DNA from: Streptobacillus moniliformis DSM 12112
Lineage (GTDB): Bacteria > Fusobacteriota > Fusobacteriia > Fusobacteriales > Leptotrichiaceae
Direction of reading: 5' to 3'
DNA: 64,000 nt
Assembly (NCBI RefSeq): GCF_000024565.1
Contig: NC_013515.1
Location: 310,001 to 374,000, forward strand
The position numbers were made by a program, and so were the translations under genes. The notes under the pieces were generated by a model that worked only from the letters and a program-made list of their open reading frames with translations, was not told the DNA's origin and did no database searches. Of the stretch, positions 42,178 through 52,356 are shown piece after piece; positions within the stretch are counted from its first letter, which is position 1; every line of letters begins with the position of its first letter.

Positions 42178-45100
42178 ATGGAAAGAAAACCTATAATGAA
42201 AGTAATGGACGGAAATGAAGCCGCAGCCTATATTTCTTATGCCTTTACAGAAGTTGCAGCAATTTATCCAATAACTCCATCTACCAATATGGCAGAATAC
42301 ACAGATGAATGGGCTTCAAAAGGAGAAAAAAATATTTTTGGTACTATTCCTAAAATAATTGAAATGCAATCAGAAGCAGGGGCAGCAGGTGTAGTTCATG
42401 GCTCATTGCAGACAGGTGCTTTAACAACTACTTTCACAGCATCACAAGGACTATTATTAAAACTTCCCAATATGTATAAAATATCTGGGGAACTTTTACC
42501 AGGAGTAATACATGTTGCAGCGAGATCAATATCAACACATGCACTTTCTATTTTTGGAGATCATCAAGATATATATGCAGCAAGAACTACAGGTTGGGCT
42601 ATGCTTGCTTCATCATCTGTACAAGAAGTTATGGACTTAGCTGGAGTAGCACATTTATCAGCTATTAAATCTAGGGTGCCATTTTTGCATTTTTTTGATG
42701 GTTTCAGAACATCACATGAAATACAAAAAATTGAAAAAATAGAATATAATGAATTAGAAAAATTAATAGATATGGAAGCTTTAAAGAAATTTAGAATGAG
42801 ATCTTTAACCCCTGATGCACCAGTAACTAGGGGAACAGCTCAAAATGATGATATTTTCTTTCAAGCAAGAGAAGCACAAAATGTTTTCTATAACAACTCA
42901 GTAGAAATAGTAAAAGAATATATGAGAGAAATATCTAAAATTACAGGTAGAGATTATAGACCATATATGTATTATGGGCATAAAGAAGCAAGATTTGTAA
43001 TAGTTGCTATGGGTTCTGTATGTGAAACTATTAAAGAAACTGTAGATTTTTTAAATGCACGTGGAGAAAAGGTTGGTATGATTAAAGTAAGTCTTTATAG
43101 ACCATTTTCTGCTAGTGATTTTTTACAAGAATTACCAGAAAGTGTAAAAAAAATTGCAGTACTTGATAGAACTAAAGAACCAGGATCTTATGGTGAACCA
43201 CTTTATTTAGATGTTAAATCTGTACTTTATGGTAAAGAAAATGCTCCTAAAGTAGTTGGTGGGAGATATGGACTTTCATCTAAAGATGTAAATCCATCTC
43301 ATATTATATCTGTATTTAAGAATTTAGTTTTAAAAGAACCTAAGGATCATTTTACTGTAGGAATAAAAGATGATGTAACATTTACTTCACTTCCTATATA
43401 TGAAAATCCAGATTTATCAAAAGATAATGATATTTCATGCTTGTTTTTTGGATTAGGATCAGATGGAACTGTAGGAGCTAATAAAAGTAGTGTAAAAATA
43501 ATTGGAGATTTAACTGATAAATATGTACAAGCATATTTTTCTTATGATTCTAAAAAATCTGGAGGTATTACTAGATCACATTTAAGATTTAGTGATAAAC
43601 CAATAACTTCAACATATTTAGTTAGTAATCCTAGCTTTATATCATGTTCCAATCAAACTTTCCTAAAGAAATATGATGTACTTGCAGGTTTAAGAAAAAA
43701 AGGAATATTTTTACTAAATAGTATATATGAGGGAGAAAAGTTAATTGATAGTTTACCAAAGAAAATAAAGAGAGAACTTGCTTTAGCCAAAGCAAGATTT
43801 TTTGTAATTAATGCAAATAAAATAGCTTATGATTTAGGAATGATAAGTAAGACCAATACTATATTACAGTCAGCTTTTTTTAAACTTATTGACATAATAG
43901 ACTTTAATATTGTAAAAGATGAACTTAAAAAACATATTCTTAAAAACTATGGATTAAAAGGTGAGGACATAGTAGAAAAGAATTTTAAGATGATAGAATT
44001 AGGAGAAAGATATATAGTTGAAGTAGAAGTAAAAGAAGAATGGGCAGCTTTAGTAGATGAAGAAGAATATCTAACTTTAGATTATGGAAATAGTTTAGAT
44101 AAAAATTCTTTTATGGCTAGAATTGCCGAGCCTATGACAGCATTAAAAGGAAATGAATTACCAGTTTCAATATTTGATGGTTATGAAGATGGTACTTTTG
44201 AAAATGGAGAGGCAAACTTTGAAAAAAGAGCTATAGCTAAATATATACCTGAATGGAGACCAGAACATTGTATACAATGTAATCAATGTTCTTATGTTTG
44301 TCCTCATGCGGCAATTAGACCTTTCCTAATTGATGAAAAAGAATTAGAAAATATACCAAATAGTATGGATTTATTAAATCCACTAGGAAAAGGACTTGAA
44401 AGATTAAGATATAGGATACAGGTTTCACCTCTTGATTGTACGGGTTGTACGGCTTGTGCAGAAGTATGTCCTGCAAGAACCAAGGCTTTAGTAATGAGAC
44501 CTATAGAAGAACAACTTGAAAAAGGTGAAAAAGAAAATGCTGATTATTTATACAACCATGTTACATACAAAGATGAATATTTCAATAGAGAAACTGTAAT
44601 AGGTTCACAATTTGCTAAACCTTTATTTGAATTTTCAGGTGCTTGTGCAGGTTGTGGAGAAACTCCATATATTAAACTTTTAACTCAGATGTATGGAGAT
44701 AGAATGATGATAGCAAATTCAACTGGATGTTCATCTATTTATGGTGGTTATGCACCGTCAACACCATATACAACTAATGATAAAGGTCAAGGTCCAACAT
44801 GGGCATCTTCTCTATTTGAAGATACAGCTGAATATGGTTATGGTATGCTTCAAGCTAGTGAAAAGTTAAGAATTAGAGTAGTAGAATTAATAGATAATTT
44901 AAGTAAAAAAGAAAATATAGATAATTCTTTAAGAGAAATATTAGAAAAATATTTAGAAATAGTGAATAATCCAAATGAAATACAGAAGATTAAAGAAGAA
45001 TTATTAAATGCCTTAGAGGATAATAAGGAAAAGCATGAAGAAATTGAGAAAATCTTAGAACTTAAATATTATTTAAATCAAAGATCTATTTGGGTTATAG

Positions 45101-45747
45101 GTGGAGATGGTTGGGCTTATGATATAGGGTTTGGTGGACTTGATCATGTTTTAGGAACTGGAGATAATATTAAAATACTAGTTCTTGATACGGAAGTTTA
45201 TTCAAATACTGGTGGTCAATCTTCATCTTCATCACCTATAGCATCAGTTGCTAAGTTTACTAATAATGGTAAGAGAAGAAAGAAAAAAGATTTAGCTTCA
45301 GTTATGATGAGTTATGGAGATATATATGTAGCTAAAATTTCTATGGGGGCTAATCAAAATCAAACTTTAAAAGCTTTAAAAGAAGCTCAAGAATATAATG
45401 GTCCTGCTATAGTTATAGCTTATTCTCCTTGTATAGCTCATGGTATTAAGGGTGGACTTGGAATAGCTAATGAGCATGAAAAACTTGCAACAGATGTAGG
45501 TTATTGGCCCTTACTAAGATTTGATCCAAGAAGAGCTAAAATTGGTAAAAATCCATTACAACTTGATAGTAGAAAACCAAATTGGGATAAATATATGGAC
45601 TTTTTAATGAGTGAAACAAGATTTACATCACTTATGAAAACTAATCCAGAAATGGCAACAGAATTGTTTGAAAGAAATATGAATAATTCTAAAGAAGTAT
45701 GGAATTATTATCAAAGATTATCTAAAATGGATTATAAAGAAGAATAA
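42178..45747 (+). CDS. nifJ: Pyruvate:ferredoxin (flavodoxin) oxidoreductase
   Basis: The 1189-residue single-chain enzyme oxidises pyruvate to acetyl-CoA and CO2 and reduces ferredoxin or flavodoxin. The order of domains is canonical: the pyruvate-binding start (MKVMDGNEAAAYISYAFTEV, YPITPSTNMAEY), the gamma-type domain (FFGLGSDGTVGANKSS), two [4Fe-4S] motifs (CIQCNQCSYVCPHAA and CTGCTACAEVCPAR), the third-cluster region (CAGCGETPYIKLL) and the thiamine-diphosphate part (GGDGWAYDIGFGGLDHVL, DTEVYSNTGGQSS). It is a main energy enzyme of this anaerobe. CGGAGGG precedes the ATG. The gene has its own promoter with an operator-like palindrome and its own terminator. Confidence 0.98.
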   Translation: MERKPIMKVMDGNEAAAYISYAFTEVAAIYPITPSTNMAEYTDEWASKGEKNIFGTIPKIIEMQSEAGAAGVVHGSLQTGALTTTFTASQGLLLKLPNMYKISGELLPGVIHVAARSISTHALSIFGDHQDIYAARTTGWAMLASSSVQEVMDLAGVAHLSAIKSRVPFLHFFDGFRTSHEIQKIEKIEYNELEKLIDMEALKKFRMRSLTPDAPVTRGTAQNDDIFFQAREAQNVFYNNSVEIVKEYMREISKITGRDYRPYMYYGHKEARFVIVAMGSVCETIKETVDFLNARGEKVGMIKVSLYRPFSASDFLQELPESVKKIAVLDRTKEPGSYGEPLYLDVKSVLYGKENAPKVVGGRYGLSSKDVNPSHIISVFKNLVLKEPKDHFTVGIKDDVTFTSLPIYENPDLSKDNDISCLFFGLGSDGTVGANKSSVKIIGDLTDKYVQAYFSYDSKKSGGITRSHLRFSDKPITSTYLVSNPSFISCSNQTFLKKYDVLAGLRKKGIFLLNSIYEGEKLIDSLPKKIKRELALAKARFFVINANKIAYDLGMISKTNTILQSAFFKLIDIIDFNIVKDELKKHILKNYGLKGEDIVEKNFKMIELGERYIVEVEVKEEWAALVDEEEYLTLDYGNSLDKNSFMARIAEPMTALKGNELPVSIFDGYEDGTFENGEANFEKRAIAKYIPEWRPEHCIQCNQCSYVCPHAAIRPFLIDEKELENIPNSMDLLNPLGKGLERLRYRIQVSPLDCTGCTACAEVCPARTKALVMRPIEEQLEKGEKENADYLYNHVTYKDEYFNRETVIGSQFAKPLFEFSGACAGCGETPYIKLLTQMYGDRMMIANSTGCSSIYGGYAPSTPYTTNDKGQGPTWASSLFEDTAEYGYGMLQASEKLRIRVVELIDNLSKKENIDNSLREILEKYLEIVNNPNEIQKIKEELLNALEDNKEKHEEIEKILELKYYLNQRSIWVIGGDGWAYDIGFGGLDHVLGTGDNIKILVLDTEVYSNTGGQSSSSSPIASVAKFTNNGKRRKKKDLASVMMSYGDIYVAKISMGANQNQTLKALKEAQEYNGPAIVIAYSPCIAHGIKGGLGIANEHEKLATDVGYWPLLRFDPRRAKIGKNPLQLDSRKPNWDKYMDFLMSETRFTSLMKTNPEMATELFERNMNNSKEVWNYYQRLSKMDYKEE

Positions 45748-45762
45748 ATGAGTTATAGTAGA

Positions 45763-45807
45763 AAATAAGAGGATTTCTAAAAAAATGGAAATGCTCTTAT
45801 TTTTATA
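45763..45807 (+). terminator. Terminator of nifJ
   Basis: AAATAAGAGGATTTC (45763-45777) pairs with GAAATGCTCTTATTT (45788-45802) with one mismatch, followed by TTA. Confidence 0.85.
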
Positions 45808-45941
45808 CTACAAATTTATCTAATTTCCACCCTGTTTATAATCTATTCTTTAAATAGTTCTATTTACAACTCCTATTAAAGTATAGATACTTTTATTAGA
45901 TTTAATAAATGAATGTATTATATATATTTAATATAATATTA

Positions 45942-45972
45942 TTGACAAAAAAGCTTGGGGGGGGGGTATAAT
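45942..45972 (+). promoter_or_regulatory. Poly-G promoter of the trimeric autotransporter
   Basis: Perfect TTGACA (45942-45947) and TATAAT (45967-45972) are separated by 19 bp. The last ten bases of the spacer (45957-45966) are all G and abut the -10. The arrangement matches slipped-strand promoter phase variation; the present spacer is two bases longer than the optimum. Confidence 0.85.
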
Positions 45973-45978
45973 ATGTGT

Positions 45979-46110
45979 AATTAAATAAGAGAGATATATA
46001 GAAAGTATATTTAATAAAAAATATATTAAATAGACTTATATATATTTTTTTGTAGTTATAAAAGGAATTTAATGTAATAAAGAGTTGTGAAAATTTTAAA
46101 AAAGGAATAA
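45979..46110 (+). other. Leader of the trimeric autotransporter mRNA
   Basis: About 130 bases of A/T-rich leader separate the promoter from the ATG. It contains an inverted repeat (TATTTAATA and TATTAAATA near 46007 and 46024) and a start-stop element (ATG TAA at 46072-46077) that has its own AAAGGAA. The true ribosome binding site AAAGGAA lies just before 46111. The rest of the 363-bp gap after nifJ holds only its terminator and the promoter. Confidence 0.5.
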
Positions 46111-49100
46111 ATGAAGAAAATGAAAAAGATTGAAATAAAAAAGTTTTTAAAAAGTTCTCTAAAGAATAAGGTAAGTATAGATGAAAAAACAGTATTACGA
46201 TATATAATACTTGGTTTTGCAGGATTATCAGCAATGTCTTATGGTTCTTGGTTAGCTATAAATGATAGTACTGGAACTGTTGGTAAATCTGGAGTAACTT
46301 CAGAAGATGGAGAAAACAATAGTAAAAATAATGTGATATTAGCTAAATACGAAAATACAAATAATACTTCTAGTTCAGTAGTAATAGGAGCAGGTGGAAA
46401 AACTTATGGTAAGGGTTCAGAAAATGTAGTAATAGGATTTAATGCAAATTCAGAAAAATCTCAGAGTGTAGTAATAGGAGCTAACACTAAATCAGATTTA
46501 CAAAATTCTGTAATTCTTGGTAGTAAATCTTATGTGTATAAAGATCATTTTAACATAGGTAATGGTGTAACAGAAGATGATGGACAAGGAGTTGCAATAG
46601 GTAACTCTGTATTTTCAACTGCACAAGCAACTTCTATAGGAAATAATACATATGCTATAGGAAGATCATCTATAGCTATAGGTAATGATGATATATCAGC
46701 ATATGAAAATAAAGTTACTCAACATGATTATGATAGTTATTTCAAAAAACTTTATGAAAAGATAGATAAAGATGGAACTCTATATGGTTACGGAAGTAAT
46801 AATAAAACAGATGCAAGTAAACATAAATGGTCGCCAACACTAGCACAAGGACATGGATCAATAGCCATAGGTTCTCGTTCTATAGCCTATGCTGATGGTT
46901 CAACAGCACTAGGAACTCTTGCTTATGCCCTTAAGAATGGATCTACAGCAGTAGGAACATTAACAAGGGCAGAAGGAGAAGGAGCTATAGCAATAGGAAG
47001 AGAAACTAATGTATTTGCTAATAATGCCATAGCTGCTGGTAATAAAACATTAGTATTAGAAGAAGGAGGAGCTTCATATGGTTTGTCAGCTATTTCAGGA
47101 GGTAAAAACTCTGTAGCAATAGGAACAGATGTTTATGCTAATGTTGAGTATGATTATAATAATACTAATATAGAATTAGGTGGACCTCAAAAAGCCGTAT
47201 CAACAGGATTATTTGGTAAATTATCTGAATATGGTAAACAAGATAATGATGAAGAAAAAAGAGGGCTATACGGATTTGACTTAAATGGAGTTGCTAAAAC
47301 CTTAATAGGTCTTGGAAAAGATAATCCACCTAATAATGTAAATGGAGCTCAAAAAGGAGATTATTTAAAAAGTGGAACATACTTTAATCAATATAAAAGC
47401 TATATTGATGGATTAGAGAGTGGACTAACTAATGCGAAGACTAAAGATACAAAAAAATCAACAAACTCAATAACAATTAAAACACAAACAAAAAATGGAG
47501 TAGAAAATATAGCTAAATCTAGTGGAAAGAATGCAATAGTTATAGGAAGCAAATCAGGAGCATTTGGGGATAATGGAATAGCCTTAGGTAGAGGTTCATT
47601 TTCACTTAAGGAAAATTCAATATCAATTGGATCTTATTCATATACAAAAGAGAAGAACTCAATAGCACTTGGTATAGCATCAAGAGCTTTAGCAGAAGGT
47701 TCATTAACATTTGGTAATGGTGCTGGAGTAGATATTAGTGGAAAAAACTCTATGGTATATGGACATGGATCAGTAGCTTATGCTCCTAATTCAATAATAC
47801 TTGGGATAAACTCTCGTGTATGGGGAACTGATAAAGATGGAGATTCTATCATAATAGGTAATGATGCCAATATAAGTGAATTAAAAGATAGTAATGGTAC
47901 AAAATTAGAAGGACACAATGGTAAATCAGTACTAGCATTAGGGAATAAGACTAATGCAACACTTGATAATTCAGTGGCATTAGGTTATCTTTCAGCTACA
48001 GATTATCAAAAAACAGATTTAGAGAAACCAGGGTATACGGCAAGAGGATCATATTCTATACCAACTTCAGCAAAGGTTGGAGTAATATCAGTAGGTAAAA
48101 AGGGATATGAAAGAAGAATAATTAATGTTGCATCAGGATATAGGGATTCAGATGCAGTAAATGTTGCTCAACTTAAAACATTAGAAGATAGATTAGATGG
48201 AGCAACAGAAGAAACAGATGATAAAGTTAGATATTTTTCAGTTAATACTGATAATGATCTAAACGATATAGCAAGAAAAGAAGTGGATTACAGAAACTAT
48301 GTAAAATTAAAAACGCAGATGTTAACGATAGATGCTAGAAAAGAAAATGGGGAACAAATAAAAGAAGAGAATATTAAAGAATTAAAAGATAAGTTAACTG
48401 AATTAGAGAATAAAAATGGAACAAAAGATAAAGCTACTTCTCTTAAAAACCTAGGAAGTCCTAAAGATACCAAATATAAAACTAATGGTTCTTTTAATAT
48501 AGATAAATATATGGAGGCTTTAGAAAAAGCTAAACAAGAAGATTTATCTGAAAATAGAATAAAAGATATCTTAACTATGGAAGAAAAAAATAAAATAGAG
48601 GAAGCAAACTATTCTAATAAGGGAGCAAAAGGTAAAAATTCTATAGCAATAGGACATAGTGCTAGTACAGAACAAAATGCAGAAAATGCTATAGCGATAG
48701 GAATGGGAGCAAAAGCCACATCTAAAAATAGTATAGTTTTAGGAAGTGAATCTAAGGAAACTGCCGATACAAATAATGCAGGATATGATATTACTACAAA
48801 AACAAGCTCTAATTTAATGGATCCAACATGGAAACCAACTCATGGAGAATTTGCTATAGGTAATGATTCAACAGTTACTAGAAGAATAACAGGAGTAGCA
48901 GCAGGAGAAAAAGATACAGACGCTGTAAATGTGGCTCAACTTAAACAAGTTTCATCAGGGTTATTGAAAGATAAAGATTTAAAGTTTGCTGGAGATGATG
49001 GTCAAGAAGCTACAGTTAAATTGGGAGAGACACTTAATATTAAAGGAGAAGGAACAGTTGCTAATGGAACAGCTGTAAATAACATAAAAGTAACAGCAGA

Positions 49101-52100
49101 TAAAGATAGTAAAACATTAACGATAGGATTATCAGAAGATTTAAAAAATATAAGTACAATAAAAACTAAAAAGGGTACAGATAATAAAGAAACAGAATTA
49201 TCTCAAACTGGTATTAAAGTAAAAGGAGATAATAGTAAAGAAACAGAAATTACGTCAGAAACTGTAAAAATTAATGATGATAAAGATAGTTCAAAACTTA
49301 CTTCAAAAGGATTAGAAATTGGAAGTAAAGATGGAAATGATGAAAAAACTAATAAACTAACTAAAGATTCTATAACATTAACAGATAAAAGTAATGGAAA
49401 AGAGATTACAAACACTATAACGGCAACTTCAAGTGAAATAAAAGATAAAGAAAATAATAGCGTTAAGATAGAAGCTAATAAAATAACAGTGTCAAAAGGA
49501 AATGATAAGGTAGAAATTACTAAAGATTCTCTAATGGGAGCAATTACTGTTGGTAAAGATACTAATAATAGTTTAATATTTGGTAATGGTAATAATACAT
49601 CTACAATGTTAAAAGTTGGTGGAAAAGAATTAACATTCACTAAAGCAGGAGAACATATAAAGATATCAAATGTAGCAAATGGAAAAGATGATAACGATGC
49701 TGTAAATGTATCACAACTTAAAGAATATGCAACATTCCTAGGTGGTGGAGCAGAGTTTAAGAATGGAACATTTACAGGACCAACATATTCATTAAAAGCT
49801 GGAAGTAATACAACAACTGATCATAAAAATGTTGGAGATGCCTTAAAAGCTTTAGATGATGCTATAGGAGCTTCAAATACTAATATAAAGGCTTTAGAAA
49901 ACAAAGCAATAACATTCCAAGATAATGATGGAAATGAGGTAAAAAGAAAATTAGGAGAAACTTTAAAAATACAAGGTGAAGGAACAGTTAATGGGGCTAC
50001 AGCCAAAGATAATATTAAAGTTACAAAGAATGATACTGATGATGGATTAGATGTTAAACTTGCTGAAAATTTAAAGAATCTAAATAGTATAGAAACTAAG
50101 GAAGAAAAAGGAAAGAAAACAAAAATCACAACAGATGGAGTAGAAGCTACTAATGGAACTAATAAAGCTAACTTAACAGCAGACAAGTTAACATTTGAAG
50201 CTAAAGATAAATCAACTGATAAAACAAGTACAGAAGTTGGAAAAGATGGAATAACATTAAAAGATAAATCAGGCAATGAATCTGTGTCTATAAAAACTGA
50301 AAATAATGCAGGAACAATAACTGTAAAAGACAAAGATGGAAAAGATACTATAAAAATAAATGGTGAAAAAGGTTCTATCACTGGTCTTAAAGACATATCT
50401 CCTAACGAAAAAGATGGAAGCATAGCAGTTAATAAAAATTATGTTGATAGTAGAATAAAAGCAATAGCTAATGGTCCGTTTGAATATGAATCAAATGATG
50501 GTAAAAAAGTTGTAAGAGGAGAAGATGGTAAGTTATATAAGAAAGAAGATTTAGATAAATTTTACTATGATAAAACTTCATCTACATATAAACCCAAAAA
50601 TACTACTACAAACCCACAACCAACATTAACAGAAGTAACTAACAAAGATGTAACAGTAAATGTAATGCCTAAGAATGGAACACCAATATCAATAGGAAAT
50701 GTGGCAAGTATATTAGGAGAAGAAGCAACTACAACATCAGATAAAGCTGCTGAAAAAGTTAAAGAACTAATTGGAAATTCTGATAATAGCAAAAACAAAG
50801 TAGCAACAGGAACAGATGTATTAGCATTAGCTATGGCTGGAATAAATTTTTCAGGTAATGAAGGTTCAGGAGAAAAAATCCATAGAAACATAGGAGAACA
50901 AGTAACCATTAAAGGTGAAGGAACAGATGGTAAGAATAACTTTACTAGTGCAAGTGGAAACATACAAGTTAAATCAGATAAAGATAAAGGAGAATTAACA
51001 GTAAAACTATCAGATAAGCTAACTAACATGACTTCATTTGAAACAAAAGAATTAGATGATAATGGAAATAAATCTAAAGTTAAACTAGATAAAGAAGGAC
51101 TAACTACAATTAATAAGACAGATGATAATAAATACATAATGTCTAAAGCAGGACCAAATGGAACTGAAATAGGTAAATATGATGTTAATCCATTAATGAA
51201 TGGTAATAATAAAGCTCAACCAACTACAAGTGCAAAATATACATTAGAAGGAACAACAATAAAAGATGATAAAGGAAGTTCTAACCTAACATCAAATACA
51301 TTAACTTTAAAAGATAAAGATGATAAACAAAGAATAACATTAGATAATAAAGGTGATACTCCAACTATTTCTTTATCAAATAAAGAAGGAGAAGAAACAG
51401 TTAAAATAGATGGAGGAGATGGAAAAGATAAAGAACCAACAATATCATTTAAAGTAGATAAAGATAAAGGATTAGGAGTAGTAAAAGGTTTAAGAGATCT
51501 AACAGATAATGATCCAGGACATTATGCAGTAAATAAGAGATATGTAGATAATAAATTAAATGTAGCCTTAGGAGGGGTAGCAAATGCAATAGCAGTAGCA
51601 AGTATACCACAGATAAATGGAAAGGGACATAATATAGGAGCATCATATGGATATTATGAAGGACATTCAGCCTTTGCATTAGGGTTAAGTGGAATAAATG
51701 AAAGAGGAAATGTATTATATAAGGCAAACTTATCATTAAATACAAGAGGAAATGTAGGTATAGGAGCAGGGATAGGATATCAGTTTGGAGGAGATAGAGT
51801 TAATACAAGTAAAGATAATATAATAATAGATAATTCATTAGATGAATTAGATGGAATAAATAAGAAGTTAGAAGAACAGAATAATAAACTAATTGCACAA
51901 AATAATAAGTTAAATGAGAAAAGAGGAGATCTAAGTAAGGAATTAAAAGAACTTAAAGATAAGATAAGTGTAATAGAAAAAATTAAGATGAATGAAGATG
52001 ACTTATACACACTAGATGGATATAGATTAGGTATACATGAGCTAACAAAGAGCCAAGAAGAGATGTTAAAGAATATAGTAAGAGAGTTAAATGAGAACTA

Positions 52101-52338
52101 TAAGAATAGGAAGATATATATAACAGGGTATACAGATAATGTATCAGGAGAGAATTTAAATCTTGAGTTAGGTTTAAAGAGAGCAAATGTAGTAGCAAAG
52201 AAACTAAGAGAGTTAGGCTTAGATATGAGTATATCAATAAGGAAGGTAAGTTCATCAGGATATAATAATATAGTGGAAACAAATAAGAGTTCAAATGGAA
52301 GGTCTTCTAATAGAAGGGTGGAGATTGAATTAAGGTAA
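46111..52338 (+). CDS. Trimeric autotransporter adhesin with C-terminal OmpA-like domain
   Basis: The 2075-residue protein starts with a long basic signal region and hydrophobic segment (YIILGFAGLSAMSYG, about residues 30-47). The YadA-type head follows, with many 14-residue AIAIG-type repeats (about 85-680). Neck motifs of the form DAVNVAQLK lie near 680, 930 and 1190. A stalk of three similar modules of about 310 residues begins near 952, 1261 and 1573. The YadA anchor is at about 1805-1895 (AVNKRYVDNKLN, ASYGYYEGHSAFALG, GIGAGIGYQFGG). Ordinary adhesins stop there. This one continues with a coiled coil (about 1905-1960) and an OmpA-like peptidoglycan-binding domain (about 1963-2075; YITGYTDNVSGENLNLELGL, KRANVV, SSNRRVEIELR). 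The predicted role is host or cell adhesion, anchored to the wall. The promoter looks phase-variable. Confidence 0.92.
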   Translation: MKKMKKIEIKKFLKSSLKNKVSIDEKTVLRYIILGFAGLSAMSYGSWLAINDSTGTVGKSGVTSEDGENNSKNNVILAKYENTNNTSSSVVIGAGGKTYGKGSENVVIGFNANSEKSQSVVIGANTKSDLQNSVILGSKSYVYKDHFNIGNGVTEDDGQGVAIGNSVFSTAQATSIGNNTYAIGRSSIAIGNDDISAYENKVTQHDYDSYFKKLYEKIDKDGTLYGYGSNNKTDASKHKWSPTLAQGHGSIAIGSRSIAYADGSTALGTLAYALKNGSTAVGTLTRAEGEGAIAIGRETNVFANNAIAAGNKTLVLEEGGASYGLSAISGGKNSVAIGTDVYANVEYDYNNTNIELGGPQKAVSTGLFGKLSEYGKQDNDEEKRGLYGFDLNGVAKTLIGLGKDNPPNNVNGAQKGDYLKSGTYFNQYKSYIDGLESGLTNAKTKDTKKSTNSITIKTQTKNGVENIAKSSGKNAIVIGSKSGAFGDNGIALGRGSFSLKENSISIGSYSYTKEKNSIALGIASRALAEGSLTFGNGAGVDISGKNSMVYGHGSVAYAPNSIILGINSRVWGTDKDGDSIIIGNDANISELKDSNGTKLEGHNGKSVLALGNKTNATLDNSVALGYLSATDYQKTDLEKPGYTARGSYSIPTSAKVGVISVGKKGYERRIINVASGYRDSDAVNVAQLKTLEDRLDGATEETDDKVRYFSVNTDNDLNDIARKEVDYRNYVKLKTQMLTIDARKENGEQIKEENIKELKDKLTELENKNGTKDKATSLKNLGSPKDTKYKTNGSFNIDKYMEALEKAKQEDLSENRIKDILTMEEKNKIEEANYSNKGAKGKNSIAIGHSASTEQNAENAIAIGMGAKATSKNSIVLGSESKETADTNNAGYDITTKTSSNLMDPTWKPTHGEFAIGNDSTVTRRITGVAAGEKDTDAVNVAQLKQVSSGLLKDKDLKFAGDDGQEATVKLGETLNIKGEGTVANGTAVNNIKVTADKDSKTLTIGLSEDLKNISTIKTKKGTDNKETELSQTGIKVKGDNSKETEITSETVKINDDKDSSKLTSKGLEIGSKDGNDEKTNKLTKDSITLTDKSNGKEITNTITATSSEIKDKENNSVKIEANKITVSKGNDKVEITKDSLMGAITVGKDTNNSLIFGNGNNTSTMLKVGGKELTFTKAGEHIKISNVANGKDDNDAVNVSQLKEYATFLGGGAEFKNGTFTGPTYSLKAGSNTTTDHKNVGDALKALDDAIGASNTNIKALENKAITFQDNDGNEVKRKLGETLKIQGEGTVNGATAKDNIKVTKNDTDDGLDVKLAENLKNLNSIETKEEKGKKTKITTDGVEATNGTNKANLTADKLTFEAKDKSTDKTSTEVGKDGITLKDKSGNESVSIKTENNAGTITVKDKDGKDTIKINGEKGSITGLKDISPNEKDGSIAVNKNYVDSRIKAIANGPFEYESNDGKKVVRGEDGKLYKKEDLDKFYYDKTSSTYKPKNTTTNPQPTLTEVTNKDVTVNVMPKNGTPISIGNVASILGEEATTTSDKAAEKVKELIGNSDNSKNKVATGTDVLALAMAGINFSGNEGSGEKIHRNIGEQVTIKGEGTDGKNNFTSASGNIQVKSDKDKGELTVKLSDKLTNMTSFETKELDDNGNKSKVKLDKEGLTTINKTDDNKYIMSKAGPNGTEIGKYDVNPLMNGNNKAQPTTSAKYTLEGTTIKDDKGSSNLTSNTLTLKDKDDKQRITLDNKGDTPTISLSNKEGEETVKIDGGDGKDKEPTISFKVDKDKGLGVVKGLRDLTDNDPGHYAVNKRYVDNKLNVALGGVANAIAVASIPQINGKGHNIGASYGYYEGHSAFALGLSGINERGNVLYKANLSLNTRGNVGIGAGIGYQFGGDRVNTSKDNIIIDNSLDELDGINKKLEEQNNKLIAQNNKLNEKRGDLSKELKELKDKISVIEKIKMNEDDLYTLDGYRLGIHELTKSQEEMLKNIVRELNENYKNRKIYITGYTDNVSGENLNLELGLKRANVVAKKLRELGLDMSISIRKVSSSGYNNIVETNKSSNGRSSNRRVEIELR

Positions 52339-52356
52339 TTAAAAAGGGGCTGTTTA

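Noticed and set aside
45902-46234. Minus-strand 110-codon ORF crossing the poly-G promoter
   Set aside because: It reads the G-tract as a proline run and overlaps the adhesin start; it has no supporting features.
46700-48900. Short periodic repeats resembling a CRISPR-like array
   Set aside because: The period is 42 bp in frame, with degenerate DNA and conserved AIAIG-type peptides. These are YadA head repeats in a coding sequence.
49203-51137. Several long minus-strand ORFs inside the adhesin gene
   Set aside because: They mirror the repetitive, codon-biased sense gene, are Ser/Leu/Phe/Val-rich, lack ribosome binding sites and show no motif.
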